From NCBI GenBank assembly GCA_016125255.1, contig WGMD01000025.1, positions 1 through 64,000 of the forward strand: a stretch of 64,000 nucleotides of DNA, given 5' to 3'. Below are positions 41,698 to 50,539 of this stretch, piece after piece. Under the pieces are notes generated by a model. The model saw only the letters and a program-made list of their open reading frames with translations, searched no databases and was not told where the DNA came from. Position numbers and translations under genes: made by a program. Every line of letters starts with the position of its first letter. Position 1 is the stretch's first letter. Source of the stretch: Planctomycetota bacterium (GTDB lineage: Bacteria > Planctomycetota > Phycisphaerae > Phycisphaerales > Zrk34).

Positions 41698-42280
41698 AGT
41701 ATTCCGCATCCTCCGCCGCTCGATCATACAACTCGCGCCACACCGCACGCACATCCCCCCGATGTCGCGCGATCAGATCCTCGCAAAGCGCCATGCATGC
41801 GTCGGGCGCTGAGTCGATCAACTGCGCCATGAGCTGCGCAAGCAGGGCGGCATGCGTCGATGTCTCGACCAGCGTCGGCAGCAGGCCCGCACGATGCGAC
41901 GCGATGATCAATCCGCCGGTCGGACGCATTCGCCGCTCCCACGTGCGCCATGCCCATCGCCCCAGCAAATCCGCACCATCAAGCAGCACGACGTCACGCG
42001 CCCCGAGCGACTCGACAAGAGGCAACATCGAGCGGACTTCCACCGGCGCCGTGGCGTCATTGATGAAAATACAGCGGACGCGCCATCCATGGCGCCGCAG
42101 GTGTTCGGACAACCGATCCAGCAGCGTGGTCTTGCCCGAGCCGTGCGGCCCGACGACCGCACCACGATAATGCATCGCTTCAAGCCGACCAATGATCGCG
42201 GGCCATGTCGTGCCGATCGGGCGATAGGTCAGTCGGTCGATGCATTCGCTGCGGAACGGATTGTCGCAGGGGCGCATCAT
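41618..42280 (-). CDS. P-loop ATPase of the DUF3592 operon
   Basis: This 220-residue protein has Walker A GPHGSGKTT (near residue 43) and a Walker B-like DVVLLDGAD, in an AAA/ORC-type small ATPase arrangement. The family beyond that is not recognised. It starts one base inside the stop of the upstream arrestin-like gene (TGATG), so it belongs to that operon. Its C-terminus overlaps the convergent HD-GYP-like gene. Confidence 0.7.
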   Translation of the reverse strand: MMRPCDNPFRSECIDRLTYRPIGTTWPAIIGRLEAMHYRGAVVGPHGSGKTTLLDRLSEHLRRHGWRVRCIFINDATAPVEVRSMLPLVESLGARDVVLLDGADLLGRWAWRTWERRMRPTGGLIIASHRAGLLPTLVETSTHAALLAQLMAQLIDSAPDACMALCEDLIARHRGDVRAVWRELYDRAAEDAEYFTPLRRPAAERGARPRVYRPETASDR

Positions 42281-42660
42281 CAGTCGCCGTCCTTCGTGTC
42301 GCTCGCCACGACCTCGCGCCCGCCCGGCGCGATCACAAGGTCGATCCGCGTCGATGACTCCGACGGCTCGATCACCGCTTCCATCGCCCACAAAATCGAA
42401 ATCAGCTTGCCCGAGAAACTATACGGCCCGTTCGGCGCGGTCATCTCGAACGCCTCGCTGCTCACCGAGCCGGGGCGCTCGATGCGGTGCGTCTGAGCGA
42501 TGGCGGCGTCGCGCGTGCCTTTGCCGGCGGTGTGCCAGACGAGACGCAATTCAATGGCGTCGGCGGGCTGATCGAGTCGCCATTCGATCCTGCCCGCGAT
42601 GGTCTGACCGGGGGCGAAGGCGGTCCGGTTCTCAGCCAGGTGCAGCGTGACGATGCTCAT
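42280..42660 (-). CDS. arrestin-like beta-sandwich protein
   Basis: This 126-residue protein has an all-beta pattern (FAPGQTIAGRIEWRLDQ; YSFSGKLISILWAMEA) like the arrestin/Vps26-type domain. A related fold closes the C-terminal part of the upstream DUF3592 protein. ATGA overlap links the two genes. Function is unknown. Confidence 0.6.
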   Translation of the reverse strand: MSIVTLHLAENRTAFAPGQTIAGRIEWRLDQPADAIELRLVWHTAGKGTRDAAIAQTHRIERPGSVSSEAFEMTAPNGPYSFSGKLISILWAMEAVIEPSESSTRIDLVIAPGGREVVASDTKDGD

Positions 42661-44399
42661 GCGCTTTGCCCCTCCAGTTCCGCGGGCAGCACATTGATCT
42701 TGAATTCGACATTCACATCCGGCCATCGCGGAATGTCGCCGTGCACTTTGAGCGTCCACACAATCTTATTGTTCGACGCCTCGAACGAATGCATCGTGTC
42801 GACGGGGATCGTGATCGACGCGGCGCCGCTGGCCAAGTCCACCGGATCCTCCGTGCGGCGAAGCTCGAGCGTGCGGAACGTATTTTTGTCAGTATGCGTG
42901 TTGGTCCCGCGGCGGTAAGTCGCCTCTTCGCGGCCCTCGAGCGTGATCCTCAGCGTTCGGATGCGCTCCGCCTTGCCGACAATGTCCCACGCCACGTCCA
43001 GCGCCCCGCCCAGCGGGATCGACTGACGATTGACCGTGACGGTCGGCTGCGGATTGAACAGCGACAAAAACGTGTAGAACACGAACCCGATCGCGCCCAG
43101 GCCGATCGCGACGAACGGAATCATGAAGATCGTCAGGAACCACTCGGGATCCCCGCGGACAAATCCATCGACGACCTGATACACGAACACGCTGACGATG
43201 CCGTTCCAGAAGAGGGCGAAAAACAAGACGCCGATCAGTTTGAGGTAGCGCGATTCGGTGGGTTTGAGCGTGACGGGGCCGGTGTCATCATCGTCGGCGT
43301 TCGATGAATAGGTCGTGCGTCGGCCACGCGCGCCGCGTTCGGTGATGACGAAAGTCGACGATCCGCCGTCCTTGGAGCCGGACTTGAACATGAAGATCAG
43401 TCCGCCGACGCCGATGACGAGAAAGACCAGGGGGATGAGGCCGAAGAGCATCATCGGGCTGAACCCGCGATGCAGAACTGCCTCGGCGGGGTCGTCGGGA
43501 TTGACGAAGCACATCGTCTTCTTGCCGCGCGGGTACTGACGGACGACGTCCTCCTTGCCGCGGTATCCGCTGGAGGACCCGCCCATGAAGTCGTACTGGT
43601 TGGACTTGTATGTGCGGCCGTTGAATTCGTAGCGATAGAGAATGTCGACGCTGTAGGTGGTGCCATCGTCCGAGTCGTGCGATCGGACCCGGCTCGACTC
43701 GATGACGCAGGGCGTTTCGACCCAGCTTGCGGAAGTGGAGTACTTGATCACCGGGTTGACGAGCAGGAACCACGACAGGCCGCCGCCGACGAGGGCGAAC
43801 ACGCCGAAGAACAGCAGGCCGACGGTTCGCCCGGTGCTCGACGACTTTTTGGAAACGAGTGGCGCATCCGTGCGTGAGGACTGTATTGAGCCGCGCCATG
43901 TGAAGAAGATTCCGCCGCCGCCGACGGCGACGAAGATCAGGGGGAACAGCAGGGTGAAGCCGAACAGCAGACTGCCCCGCCGGATCACCGCCTCTGACGC
44001 GTCGGCAGGATTGACGTAACACCGGGTCTGGGCGCCCTTGGGGTACTGATCGAGCAGATGCTGGACCTTGATGTATTTGTCGAAAACGGGCTTGTCTTTT
44101 GAATATTGCGAAGACGTGTATGCCTTGCCATCGACGGCGTACCGGTACGAGACGACCAGCTCAAAAGGGCGATCGCTTTTGAGGTCCTCCGCGATGCGGC
44201 TCTCGATGATCGTGCACGGTGCGGCGGTCCACTGGTAGGTCGCGGCCGTGTCGACGAACTGATGAAACACCATCACTTCAAAGAAGAGCCCCGCCGCCAG
44301 GAAGATGCCGAAGAAGAGCGTCGCGCCCAGTTTGCCGATGATCCCGGTCGGCCCGCCGCCGGAGCTGCTGGTATTGATGTTGAATCGGAATCCCGCCAT
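42657..44399 (-). CDS. membrane protein with two DUF3592 domains
   Basis: This 580-residue protein has six or more membrane helices and two copies of a DUF3592-type extracytoplasmic domain. One lies near residues 50-150 and the other near 215-330, with matching YRY...GK.Y.S.QY and RCYVNPADASEAV / MCFVNPDDPAEAV motifs. A C-terminal arrestin-like beta domain follows from about residue 455. Function is unknown. It leads an operon with an arrestin-like protein and a P-loop ATPase. It diverges from the PTPS-like gene 49 bases away. Confidence 0.75.
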   Translation of the reverse strand: MAGFRFNINTSSSGGGPTGIIGKLGATLFFGIFLAAGLFFEVMVFHQFVDTAATYQWTAAPCTIIESRIAEDLKSDRPFELVVSYRYAVDGKAYTSSQYSKDKPVFDKYIKVQHLLDQYPKGAQTRCYVNPADASEAVIRRGSLLFGFTLLFPLIFVAVGGGGIFFTWRGSIQSSRTDAPLVSKKSSSTGRTVGLLFFGVFALVGGGLSWFLLVNPVIKYSTSASWVETPCVIESSRVRSHDSDDGTTYSVDILYRYEFNGRTYKSNQYDFMGGSSSGYRGKEDVVRQYPRGKKTMCFVNPDDPAEAVLHRGFSPMMLFGLIPLVFLVIGVGGLIFMFKSGSKDGGSSTFVITERGARGRRTTYSSNADDDDTGPVTLKPTESRYLKLIGVLFFALFWNGIVSVFVYQVVDGFVRGDPEWFLTIFMIPFVAIGLGAIGFVFYTFLSLFNPQPTVTVNRQSIPLGGALDVAWDIVGKAERIRTLRITLEGREEATYRRGTNTHTDKNTFRTLELRRTEDPVDLASGAASITIPVDTMHSFEASNNKIVWTLKVHGDIPRWPDVNVEFKINVLPAELEGQSA

Positions 44400-44448
44400 A
44401 GCGGTGGTATACTCGGCGTCGGTCCGCGCATCAAATGGAACGTCGCCC

Positions 44449-44814
44449 ATGTACGAGCTTCGCATCGAACGTGTCTTTACCGCTTCGCACGCCCTGCGTC
44501 TTTACGACGGGTCGATGGAGGAATCGCACACGCACGACTGGCGCGTCTTCGTGCACATCACCGCGCCGAAGCTCGATGCCATCGAAGTCGTGATGGACTT
44601 TCATGAACTGGAGCGCATCGTCGGCGAAACCCTCAAGCCGCTCGACGGCACATCGCTCAATGACGTGCCGATTTTCGCGGGCGTGAACCCCTCCGCCGAG
44701 CGCGTCGTCGAGCATATTTACAAGGCGATCGCGCCGCGATTGCCCCGGGGCGTGACGCTCGCAAAAGTCACGATCACCGAAGCGCCGGGGTGTCGGGCGT
44801 CGTATTTTGAGTGA
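44449..44814 (+). CDS. 6-pyruvoyltetrahydropterin synthase / QueD family protein
   Basis: This 121-residue protein has the zinc histidines (SHALRL and ESHTHDW) and the C-terminal VTITEAPGCRASY motif of the PTPS/QueD family. The usual catalytic cysteine before the HxH zinc site is not present; Met-Glu-Glu occupies that region. This may mark a PTPS-III-like or otherwise altered activity. It may act in queuosine or pterin synthesis; no other queuosine genes are adjacent. Confidence 0.75.
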   Translation: MYELRIERVFTASHALRLYDGSMEESHTHDWRVFVHITAPKLDAIEVVMDFHELERIVGETLKPLDGTSLNDVPIFAGVNPSAERVVEHIYKAIAPRLPRGVTLAKVTITEAPGCRASYFE

Positions 44815-44847
44815 TGTCGTTGGATATGTGACGCGCCCTTTTGCCGG

Positions 44848-44885
44848 GCACCCTCACCCCGGCCCTCTCCCGAAGGGAGAGGGGG
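44848..44885. repeat. REP-type palindromic repeat
   Basis: GCACCCTCACCCCGGCCC followed by TCTCCCGAAGGGAGAGGGGG is the same family as the copies at 16635-16671, 16721-16765 and 17016-17052. It abuts the stop codon of the Nif3-like gene. Confidence 0.85.
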
Positions 44886-46019
44886 TCAGACGATCACGAG
44901 CGGATCGGCGTCTATCTTGGAAATATCGATTCGCACGGATTTGCCGAGCAATTTGTGCAGATTCGCCTTGAGCACGGGCAGGTAGGGGCGTTCGGTGTTC
45001 GTGTGATCGGTGAGGATGACGGAGATGCCGGCGGCGTTGGCGGCGAGGATGTCGTGATGGCGCATCTCGCCGGTCAGGTACGCATCCCCGCCTTGCCCCT
45101 TGAGGAGTGATCCCCCGGCCCCGGCGCAGAGCTTGATCTCCCGGACGGCGTGACCGCGCCGGCGATGGCGCTCGCAGCGGGCCAGGCGCACATGCTTGAG
45201 GCCCAGATGCTTTTTGATGCGGGTCACGAGTGCGTCGATCGAAATGGGACGATCGAGCGTGACCGCCCGGCCGGGGCCGATGCCGACACGCGGGCGGGGC
45301 GTCAGGGGATGAATCTCCCATGCGGGTTCTTCGTAGGGATGCGTTTGCAGAATCGCCTGTGCGACATGCGCGAGGTCGCACTGATCGCTGACCATTTCGA
45401 GTCGGACTTCCTCGACGGATTCGAGCTGGCCGGGGGCGCCGATGACGGGGTTTGTCGTTTCATCGCCGCGGAACGTGCCCATGCCGGGGAGACTGAACGA
45501 GCAGTGATCGTAGTGGCCGACGTGCCCGGCGCCGGCGGAGGCCATCGCTTCGCGCACCTTGTGCAGATGTTCGGTCGGCACGAAGACGACGACCTTGTGC
45601 GTCTGATGGTGCGTGATCGGCGCCGCGGGTTGAATCGGATGACGGTCCCCATCGCCGAGGCCGTCGGCGAGGAAGTCATTGACGCCGCCGGGCGCGGCAT
45701 CCAGCGCCGTGTGCGGCGAGTAGACGGCGATGCCGGCTTCGAGGAGGCGCACGAGCAGGCGCGACTTGGGCAGCGCGGCGACAAGCCGTTTGACCGGTTC
45801 GAAGATCGGCGGGTGATACGCGACGATCATGTCCGTCTTGCGGGCGATCGCCTCGTCGAGCACCGGCTCGGTCAGGTCAATGGTCAGCATCAGCCGGCGC
45901 ACCGGGCGGGGGTTGGTCGGCTCGACGAGCAGGCCGACGTTGTCCCATTCCTCGGCGAATTGAAGCGGGGCGAGGGTCAGCAGTGCGGTTTGTACTGTTT
46001 GTAACGAGAGTGATTTCAC
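44886..46019 (-). CDS. Nif3-like dinuclear metal-binding protein
   Basis: This 377-residue protein matches the NIF3/YqfO family: early FAEEWDNVGLLVE, the metal-site IVAYHPPIFEPVKR, and C-terminal YLTGEMRHHDILAANAAG and TDHTNTERPYLP. The middle insert of about 100 residues (PII-like, HKVVVFVPTEHLHKV) is the YqfO type. It may be GTP cyclohydrolase I type 2-related; activity is unproven. It is unusual only in lying beside a pterin-type enzyme. Confidence 0.85.
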   Translation of the reverse strand: MKSLSLQTVQTALLTLAPLQFAEEWDNVGLLVEPTNPRPVRRLMLTIDLTEPVLDEAIARKTDMIVAYHPPIFEPVKRLVAALPKSRLLVRLLEAGIAVYSPHTALDAAPGGVNDFLADGLGDGDRHPIQPAAPITHHQTHKVVVFVPTEHLHKVREAMASAGAGHVGHYDHCSFSLPGMGTFRGDETTNPVIGAPGQLESVEEVRLEMVSDQCDLAHVAQAILQTHPYEEPAWEIHPLTPRPRVGIGPGRAVTLDRPISIDALVTRIKKHLGLKHVRLARCERHRRRGHAVREIKLCAGAGGSLLKGQGGDAYLTGEMRHHDILAANAAGISVILTDHTNTERPYLPVLKANLHKLLGKSVRIDISKIDADPLVIV

Positions 46020-46072
46020 GGTTGCGAGTTTACCCTAAATTGCCTGTTGCGTAGAACCGATGTTGATTCGGT

Positions 46073-46921
46073 ATGAACGGTCGCGTTCTCATTTTATCGG
46101 ACACGCATCTGGGACGTCCGGAAGCGGCGGCGCGATCGGCGCAGGCGCTGCGGCCGCTGTGGCAGCGCGTCGATCATCTGGTATTGAATGGCGACGTGGC
46201 GGAGGTGCATCATCCGGTGCACCGAGGAGCGGCGGCGCGGCAGGTCGTCGCGCTTCAGGAGATGTGCGAAGAAGACGGTGTGGCGGTCACGATGCTTTCG
46301 GGCAATCACGATCCGTATCTGAGCGATCGGCGTCATCTGCATCTGTGCCAGGGCCGGGTGTTCGTGACGCATGGCGACGTGATGCATCCGTCGATCGCGC
46401 CGTGGAGTCCGTCGGCGGAGAAGATCCGCACGGTGTACGAGCTGGCGATGGCGAAGATTCGGCCGGAGCTGCGCGGTGATCTGGAGCAGCGGCTGGCGGC
46501 GGCGCAGCACGCGGCGCATGCGGAGTGGGCGTATCTGGAAAAAGCGCCGCCGAAGTCGACGGCGCTGGAAGTGCTCAAGCGGCCGTGGATCATTCCGATG
46601 GTGCTCGCATACTGGCGTCGCATTCCGCACCTGGCGGTGGAGTTCGCGGCACAGATGGTGCCCGAGGCGCGTTTCATCATTCTCGGTCACACGCATCGGC
46701 ACGGCATCTGGAAAATCGCCGACCGCGTCGTGATCAATACGGGCAGCTACGGATTTCCGGGGAAGCCCCGTGCGGTGCTGATCGATGGCGGAGAGATGAC
46801 GGTTTGGCCGATTGTGTTCGACGGCCAGACGTATCACACGGCGGCAAATCCGCTGGCGCGCTTCGATGTGACGCGCGGGTCGGCGGAGCGCCTGCCGCAG
46901 GGGCATCCGGTCGTGGCGTAA
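46073..46921 (+). CDS. calcineurin-like metallophosphoesterase
   Basis: This 282-residue protein has the full set of metal-binding motifs: SDTHLG, NGDVAE, GNHDPY, THGD and GHTHRHG. The layout resembles LpxH-type UDP-diacylglucosamine hydrolases but also generic phosphoesterases. It diverges from the Nif3-like gene. Substrate is not assigned. Confidence 0.85.
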   Translation: MNGRVLILSDTHLGRPEAAARSAQALRPLWQRVDHLVLNGDVAEVHHPVHRGAAARQVVALQEMCEEDGVAVTMLSGNHDPYLSDRRHLHLCQGRVFVTHGDVMHPSIAPWSPSAEKIRTVYELAMAKIRPELRGDLEQRLAAAQHAAHAEWAYLEKAPPKSTALEVLKRPWIIPMVLAYWRRIPHLAVEFAAQMVPEARFIILGHTHRHGIWKIADRVVINTGSYGFPGKPRAVLIDGGEMTVWPIVFDGQTYHTAANPLARFDVTRGSAERLPQGHPVVA

Positions 46922-46943
46922 ACGTGCGACGCCGTGAGCGGCT

Positions 46944-47549
46944 TTAATCGAGTTCAATGATGCGGTCGGCGCGCGGGCGCGTGGCGTGAATCAGCGCGGC
47001 GTTGGGTTTGTCGTTCGCCTCGATCTTCGCATCGGCCTGCGCCTTGGTGGAACCGCCTAGAACATGGCGTGCGTGCACGCGCTTCATGCACACATCGAGC
47101 GGCGTGTCGAGATACCACACTTCATCGAGCAGCGGATGCACGCGGGCCCACGGGCCTTCGTCGAGCAGCAGGTAGTTGCCTTCGACGATGATCAGCCGGT
47201 GCTCGGGCTGAATGTGCATCGCTTCGGGGATCGGGTCGTGCAACACGCGGGAGTACACGGGGGCGAGCACAAGCTGATCGGCTTTCCGCAGGGCTTGGAG
47301 CGTCATGACGAAGCGGGCGACATCGAACGTCGGGGGCGAACCCTTGCGCGGTCGAAGTCCTCGGGCGTCGAGCTGGTCATTGCGGAAGTGGAATCCGTCG
47401 AGGGAGAGGACGAGGCCGCCGAGCGGATGGGCCAGTTGATGGGCGAAGGTGGACTTTCCGCTGCCGGGCGGGCCGGTGAGGCCGATCATGAGTCGGGGCT
47501 GCGCCAGGGCGGCGAGACGAGCGTTGATTTGCTCGACGATACGTTGCAT
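46944..47549 (-). CDS. PanK/uridine kinase-like P-loop kinase
   Basis: This 201-residue kinase has Walker A GPPGSGKST, LSLDGFHFRNDQLDARG, YSRVLHDPIP and IIVEGNYLLLD. These identify the uridine kinase/pantothenate kinase-like branch, as in YggC/FrcK-type sugar kinases. The ATG giving MQRIVEQ is chosen; the longer open frame lacks conserved sequence. Substrate is unknown. Confidence 0.85.
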   Translation of the reverse strand: MQRIVEQINARLAALAQPRLMIGLTGPPGSGKSTFAHQLAHPLGGLVLSLDGFHFRNDQLDARGLRPRKGSPPTFDVARFVMTLQALRKADQLVLAPVYSRVLHDPIPEAMHIQPEHRLIIVEGNYLLLDEGPWARVHPLLDEVWYLDTPLDVCMKRVHARHVLGGSTKAQADAKIEANDKPNAALIHATRPRADRIIELD

Positions 47550-47672
47550 GACTAGAGCATATCCGAAGACGAGGCGGGCGCGGTCATGTTTTGTGGGATT
47601 TGGGTTGATCGACGTGGCCCGGCGCGCGATGATGAGGGGACGATTCACCTCACGCAGATGGAGTCACGCAAG

Positions 47673-48269
47673 ATGAAACGATCGATCCCGTACCTGTGCG
47701 TGCTGGCGGCGCTGATCGGGGCGGCGGCGTTGTGGGCGGACGAGCCGCGCTGGCCGTTCACTTCCATCAAGGCCAAGAGCGCGGCGGTGCGGTATGAGAA
47801 GACGGTCAAGACGGCGGATGCGGATCACAACCGCGCGCTGGACACGGCCCGCAAGGAGTTCATCGCGGACCTGAACGAAGCGATGGTCGATGCGACGAAG
47901 GCGGGTAATCTCGAAGAAGCGATACGCATCAAGGACGCGAAGGAACAGCTCTTGGGCGCGGAGAAACCTGCCGGCGCTCCGGCAACCGCGCCTGCAGCCG
48001 GGACCGCCGCCGACAAGACCGCGCTGACGAGCCGGCTTGTCGGCTCGAAGTGGCGACAGGATGACCCGAACCTCACGGAGTGGCTCCTCGCGGAGAACAA
48101 CGTGGCGGTGGCGGCCTCGGGGCGAAAGGGCGTCTGGCAGGCGATCAACAACTGCACCATCTGTGTGAAGTTCGAACAGTTCTACGTGATGTCCGTCAAC
48201 GATGACATGGAGTCGGGCACGGGGTACTCGACGCAGGGCAAGTCGTGGGCGACGCATCGTATGAAATGA
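47673..48269 (+). CDS. secreted hypothetical protein
   Basis: This 198-residue protein has a signal peptide (MKRSIPYLCVLAALIGAAALWA), a helical segment (residues about 30-95), an Ala/Pro linker and a C-terminal beta-rich region (VGSKWRQDD; GVWQAINNCTICVKFEQF) that looks like the lipocalin-like or META-type domain seen in planctomycete secreted proteins. An upstream ATG at 47658 is also in frame. Function is unknown. Confidence 0.65.
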   Translation: MKRSIPYLCVLAALIGAAALWADEPRWPFTSIKAKSAAVRYEKTVKTADADHNRALDTARKEFIADLNEAMVDATKAGNLEEAIRIKDAKEQLLGAEKPAGAPATAPAAGTAADKTALTSRLVGSKWRQDDPNLTEWLLAENNVAVAASGRKGVWQAINNCTICVKFEQFYVMSVNDDMESGTGYSTQGKSWATHRMK

Positions 48270-48278
48270 ACGGATCGA

Positions 48279-49772
48279 TCAGAGTCGATCGGCGATGAGA
48301 CTGGCCAGTTCGGAGCGTTCGGATTTGGCGAGCATGACGTGCCCGACGATGCCGACGCCTTTCATGGCCTCAACAAGATACGAGAGTCCGTTGGACGACC
48401 CATCGAGGTAGGGGTTGTCGATCTGTCGGACGTCGCCGGTGAGGATCAGCTTCGTGCCTTCGCCGACGCGAGAGGCGATGGTTTTGACTTCGTGGGGGGT
48501 GAGGTTCTGGGCTTCGTCGACGATCATGAACTGATTGGGGATGGACCTGCCTCGGATGTAGGTCAGGGGTTCGAGGACGATCTGGCCGGAGTCGATGAGG
48601 GCTTTGATGCGCTGCTCGGGGGTTTTGGATTCAGCGTGCTGCGAGCCGGCGCCGCGGGTGGAGAGCAGGTACGTAAGGTTATCGAAGATCGGCTGCATCC
48701 ATGCCGTCAGCTTGTCCTCGACGTCGCCGGGCAGATAGCCGATGTCGCGGCCCATGGGCATGATCGGCCGGGCCACGAGCACGCGGTCGTACCGCTGCTC
48801 GTTGAGCGCCTTGGCGAGTCCGGCGGCGAGTGCGAGGAGCGTCTTCCCCGACCCGGCGGTGCCCAGCAGGGTGACGAGGCGAATCTCGTCATCGAGCAGC
48901 AGGTCCAGCGCCATGGTCTGCTGCACGTTGCGGGCGAAGATGCCGAAGACGCTTTTGCGCGGCGCGGTGACGGGGATGAGGTGATTCGTTTCGCCAAGCC
49001 GACGTCCGAGGCCCGTGTGCGACGGGTCGAGGTTGTCGTGGAGCATGGCGAACTGGTTGGCCTGGAGTTTGATCGGCTGCGGCTTTCCGGCGGGCGCGTG
49101 CTGCTCGGCATCGGGGTCCGCTTCGGGCCGGGGCAGGTACGGCTCGATGTCCGAGAGCGGAATCTGCTTTTCTTCGTAGAGCTGATTGATGAGGGCGGTG
49201 TCGACGTTGAGCGTGACATACCCGGTGTACAGACGATCGGCGTCGACCTTCTGGGCCTCGAAGTCCATCGTGGGGATGCCCAGCGCATCGGACTTGATGC
49301 GGGCATTGATGTCCTTGGAGATGAAGACCGTGCGGTCGCCGCGCTTCATGTGTTGATAAGCGACGGAGATGATGCGGTTGTCGGGCGTCGGATTGCGCAG
49401 CGCGGCGGGGGGGTCGTTGACGGCGAAGTCGATCTTCACGGTGCCGCCGTGCCCGTTCCAGCGCACGCCATCGCTGAGCTTCCCCTTGCGGCGAAGACTG
49501 TCGAGATGGCGAATGACCTGGCGGGCGTTGCGGCCGACGTCGTCGTTCTGCTTCTTGAAGGCGTCGAGTTCTTCGATGACGACGAAGGGGATCACCACTT
49601 CGTTGTCAGCGAACATGAAGAGCGATTCGGGATTGTGCAGAAGGACATTGGTGTCGAGGACGAAGACTTTACGTTCGTTGTCTGGGGCCGCGTCGGATGA
49701 AGCTGGCGTCACGGATGTATCTCCCACACGAGTCTGACGTCGATCCGCCGCCGTGCAGTGTAACTGATCCAT
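48279..49772 (-). CDS. PIN-PhoH family protein
   Basis: This 497-residue protein fuses an N-terminal PIN-type nuclease domain (residues about 35-180; VFVLDTNVLLHNPES) to a C-terminal PhoH ATPase (TLLGTAGSGKTLLALAAG; RPIMPMGRDIGYLPGD; MIVDEAQNLTP). It is the PhoH2-like class, thought to act as an RNA helicase/nuclease. The gene is complete. Confidence 0.93.
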   Translation of the reverse strand: MDQLHCTAADRRQTRVGDTSVTPASSDAAPDNERKVFVLDTNVLLHNPESLFMFADNEVVIPFVVIEELDAFKKQNDDVGRNARQVIRHLDSLRRKGKLSDGVRWNGHGGTVKIDFAVNDPPAALRNPTPDNRIISVAYQHMKRGDRTVFISKDINARIKSDALGIPTMDFEAQKVDADRLYTGYVTLNVDTALINQLYEEKQIPLSDIEPYLPRPEADPDAEQHAPAGKPQPIKLQANQFAMLHDNLDPSHTGLGRRLGETNHLIPVTAPRKSVFGIFARNVQQTMALDLLLDDEIRLVTLLGTAGSGKTLLALAAGLAKALNEQRYDRVLVARPIMPMGRDIGYLPGDVEDKLTAWMQPIFDNLTYLLSTRGAGSQHAESKTPEQRIKALIDSGQIVLEPLTYIRGRSIPNQFMIVDEAQNLTPHEVKTIASRVGEGTKLILTGDVRQIDNPYLDGSSNGLSYLVEAMKGVGIVGHVMLAKSERSELASLIADRL

Positions 49773-49805
49773 CCGGTCAAGGCACAGCCCTCCCGCATCG
49801 GGCGC

Positions 49806-50300
49806 TTAGTCCTCTTCGAGTTTGCCGGGCGGCACGAAGTTGCTCACATCGTGGTCGCTGAAGGTGCACATGTCTTCATGGCGGAGCTGATTGGCGGGGA
49901 CGCCGAGCATGCCGAGGATGTAGGGCTCGATGACGGCCTGGCCGCCGACGAGATACAGATCGCTCTGGACGGCCCGGCAGAAGCGGATGATGATCGGTTG
50001 CGAACCGATGACGTAGTCCTTGGTGGCGAAGCGGACGCGCCACATGGTGCACGGCTCAAGGAACTGGTTGGAGAGGAAGCCCACGCCGCCGCGGCTGATG
50101 TCGCGCAGCAGAATGGGGATCGGATGCTCAAGCTCCATTTCGTCGATGGGCTCAAGCTTCGCTTCGCCGCGCACCACGAATCGCTGGTAGCGGCGCTGCA
50201 CTTCGACGGGCGGATCCTTGCGATGCTCATCGAGCTTCGCAAGCATCTCCATCAGTTCCTGCGGCTTGGTCGTCGACATGTCGTTTGCTCCTGCAGTCAT
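49806..50300 (-). CDS. PilZ-domain protein
   Basis: This 164-residue protein has the PilZ motifs RRYQR near residue 41 and DISRGGVGFLS, which bind cyclic-di-GMP. Together with the HD-GYP-like gene in this window it points to c-di-GMP control of envelope functions. A second in-frame ATG at 50279 also has a good AGGAG; the choice between them is open. Confidence 0.8.
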   Translation of the reverse strand: MTAGANDMSTTKPQELMEMLAKLDEHRKDPPVEVQRRYQRFVVRGEAKLEPIDEMELEHPIPILLRDISRGGVGFLSNQFLEPCTMWRVRFATKDYVIGSQPIIIRFCRAVQSDLYLVGGQAVIEPYILGMLGVPANQLRHEDMCTFSDHDVSNFVPPGKLEED

Positions 50301-50483
50301 GGCAGGCTCCTCATAGTTACGGCCCGTTGCGGCGGCGGACATGGCCGAGGCAACGCGAACCCGGTTACGGCGGATATTCCTATCATCGACAAATCAGCCA
50401 AATGCCTTCAATCAGGGCATCACCTTACCCCCGCCAATCGCAAAAAACGCCGTTCCTATCGGACGGGGCGACGACGGCCAAAT

Positions 50484-50509
50484 AAAAACCCCCGGCATTG
50501 CCGGGGGTT
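50484..50509 (-). terminator. terminator of ppdK
   Basis: AACCCCCGGCA pairs with TGCCGGGGGTT. Reading leftward it is followed by TTTTTATTT. It lies 30 bases beyond the ppdK stop codon. Confidence 0.88.
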
Positions 50510-50539
50510 GGCGTTAAGCGGGAAACGACTGCCGAGAGA

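Noticed and set aside
48339-49700. 453-codon plus-strand frame opposite the PIN-PhoH gene
   Set aside because: No motifs and shadow-like composition; the minus-strand gene is complete.
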